A stretch of 5,447 nt of DNA, taken from the NCBI GenBank assembly GCA_030039575.1, contig JASHVH010000335.1:1-5447 (forward strand). The letters are read 5' to 3'. Source of the stretch: Acidimicrobiales bacterium. GTDB taxonomy: Bacteria; Actinomycetota; Acidimicrobiia; Acidimicrobiales; Palsa-688. Positions 4,311 to 5,447 of the stretch are shown piece by piece. Under the pieces are notes generated by a model, which was not told where the DNA came from, made no database searches, and worked only from the letters and a program-made list of their open reading frames with translations. Every line of letters begins with the position of its first letter. Position 1 is the stretch's first letter. The position numbers and the translations under genes are program-made.

Positions 4311-5447
4311 GTGCTGCGAGAGGCGCTGGCCGGCCGGCGTATTGCGATCACCGGTGCGACCGGGTTCCTGGGGACCGCTCTGACCGAACGCGTCCTGCGG
4401 TGCCTGCCCGAGACCGAGGTGGTGGTCATAGTGCGACCCGGCCGGCGCGGGGCCAAAGAACGAGTCGAGCGCGACCTCCTCCGTAACAACTGTTTCGACC
4501 GCCTGCGCCGCGACCTCGGCGAGCGTTTCGCGGGTGAGGCTTCCCGCCGCGTCATCCCCTTGGCCGGTGACGTGGGCGTCGACGGTCTCGGCCTTGACCA
4601 AGCCGGTCGCGAACTGCTTTCCACCTGCTCGACGGTGGTCCACTCGGCGGCGACGGTCAGTTTCGACGCTCCCCTCGACTCGGCCGTGGAGATCAACCTG
4701 CTGGGGCCATCACGTGTCGCTTCCGTCCTCCAGCAATTGGCTCTCCAGCAGCTCCCAGGCGACCACAGCACGGCCGAAGCTCTCCCCCGTCTGCCGCTCC
4801 CCCGTCTGCCGCTCCCCCATCTGATCGCCGTCTCCACTGCGTACGTGGCCGGGATGAGGCGGGGACTCGCGCCGGAGGCGCTCCTGTCTGATACGCCGTT
4901 CGCGGCCAGGGTCCCATGGCGGGACGAGGTCGAAGCAGCCAGGCGGGCGCGTTCGGACGCCGAAGCGGCCAGCCGCGACCCCAAGCAGCTGGCCCGGTTG
5001 AGGGCCGCAGCCCGGTCCGAGCTGGGGGCGGCGGGGGTGCCGCTCCTGGCCGAAAAGACCGAGAAGCTACGCGCCGAGTGGGCCCAGGACCGTATGGTCG
5101 AGCTGGGCAAGGCCCGGGCACAGGCGCTGGGGTGGCCGGACGCCTATGCCTACACGAAAGCGCTGGGTGAGTGGGCCTTGCTGGAGGGACGCGGCACCTT
5201 GCCCGTCACGCTGGTGCGGCCGTCGATCATCGAAGCCGCCCTATCCCAGCCGTACCCCGGGTGGATCCGCGGCTTCCGCATGGCCGACCCGATCATCATC
5301 AGTTATGCGAGAGGGTTGTTGAGGGAGTTCCCGGGTATCCCGGAGGGCGTTATCGACGTCATACCGGTTGACCTCGTGGTGGCCGCCATCCTGGCGGTAG
5401 CCGCCCGGGGCCCGCTGGCCGACCCCGACGTGGTGCACTCGGCCTCG
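4311..5447 (+). CDS. Fatty acyl-CoA reductase, extended SDR (partial, runs off right edge)
   Basis: The first 379 residues are present. The enzyme is predicted to reduce long-chain acyl-CoA (or acyl-ACP) with NAD(P)H to aldehyde or alcohol, for wax ester or lipid synthesis. Landmarks: the Rossmann dinucleotide motif TGATGFLG (14-21), VVHSAATVSFDAPL (109-122) and EINLLGPSR (127-135), the SDR catalytic Ser region LIAVSTAYVAG (171-181, Ser175/Thr176), a charged helical insert (about 205-276) and the active-site YAYTK (Tyr279, Lys283). LVRPSIIEAA (301-310), GWIRGFRMADPIII (317-330) and VIDVIPVDLVVAAILA (347-362) complete the NAD_binding_4 fold of the plant male-sterility/FAR family. I start at GTG 4311, the only usual start codon between an in-frame TAA (4299-4301) and the Rossmann motif. 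GAGGG directly abuts it, so it may be leaderless or inefficiently initiated. The C-terminal FAR domain or any fused domain lies outside the window. A 15-bp repeat sits in codons 158-171. Confidence 0.88.
   Translation, partial: MLREALAGRRIAITGATGFLGTALTERVLRCLPETEVVVIVRPGRRGAKERVERDLLRNNCFDRLRRDLGERFAGEASRRVIPLAGDVGVDGLGLDQAGRELLSTCSTVVHSAATVSFDAPLDSAVEINLLGPSRVASVLQQLALQQLPGDHSTAEALPRLPLPRLPLPHLIAVSTAYVAGMRRGLAPEALLSDTPFAARVPWRDEVEAARRARSDAEAASRDPKQLARLRAAARSELGAAGVPLLAEKTEKLRAEWAQDRMVELGKARAQALGWPDAYAYTKALGEWALLEGRGTLPVTLVRPSIIEAALSQPYPGWIRGFRMADPIIISYARGLLREFPGIPEGVIDVIPVDLVVAAILAVAARGPLADPDVVHSAS
4782..4823 (+). repeat. 15-bp tandem repeat (2.8 copies) inside the reductase gene
   Basis: The unit CTCCCCCGTCTGCCG occurs at 4782-4796 and 4797-4811, then a partial third copy (4812-4823) differs by one base (G to A). 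The period is a multiple of three, so the frame is kept. It encodes LPRLP-LPRLP-LPHL (residues 158-171), directly before the catalytic Ser strand. It looks like a recent slippage expansion in a surface loop. Confidence 0.85.

Noticed and set aside
4217..5110. 297-codon minus-strand frame opposite the reductase
   Set aside because: Arg/Ser/Ala-rich shadow; the plus-strand reductase frame is unequivocal.

Overview
The window looks like chromosome of a high-GC actinobacterium. Pointers are GTG starts, GTGA start/stop overlaps, a likely leaderless gene, Arg/Ala/Gly-rich proteins and an actinobacterial-type fatty acyl-CoA reductase. An Acidimicrobiia-like lineage is a guess from the general feel of the two hypothetical proteins and the reductase; it cannot be proved from this sequence.

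Left part (1 to about 950): a scarred, poorly coding stretch. A possible minus-strand secreted or anchored protein runs off the left edge. Divergent to it, at 359, starts the N-terminus of a regulator-type P-loop ATPase (LPRQLTSFVGRE...RLVTL). It is cut immediately before the Walker A loop would appear. Beyond the break lies a non-coding region with repeated GACAT/ATGTC motifs in both orientations. A short ORF follows whose middle resembles the C-terminal HS...IYAHLL box of tyrosine recombinases. Together these look like debris of a mobile element that interrupted the ATPase gene.

Middle part (959 to 2522): an intact CPA2/KefB-type cation:proton antiporter without a regulatory RCK domain. It overlaps by GTGA a 72-codon ORF that begins like a CBS domain and then loses the similarity. 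A tRNA-Val(CAC) follows on the minus strand, with its 3' end pointing towards the antiporter and the recombinase remnant. That is the polarity expected if the tRNA had served as an integration target, but I see no second copy of the tRNA 3' end, so an island is only a hypothesis.

Right part (2745 to 5447): ordinary, densely coding and clearly GC-richer. A two-gene operon encodes an acidic protein (probably leaderless start) and, with a GTGA overlap, a four-TM protein with a Ser/Arg/Lys-rich tail. It ends in a strong GC hairpin terminator. After an intergenic gap of about 115 bases comes a fatty acyl-CoA reductase of the extended-SDR (NAD_binding_4) type, with an intact Rossmann motif and YxxxK. 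It is open at the right edge. I see no convincing new defence or regulatory system. The best leads are the recombinase-like repeat cluster and truncation scar, the acidic/basic membrane gene pair, and the in-frame repeat next to the reductase active site.
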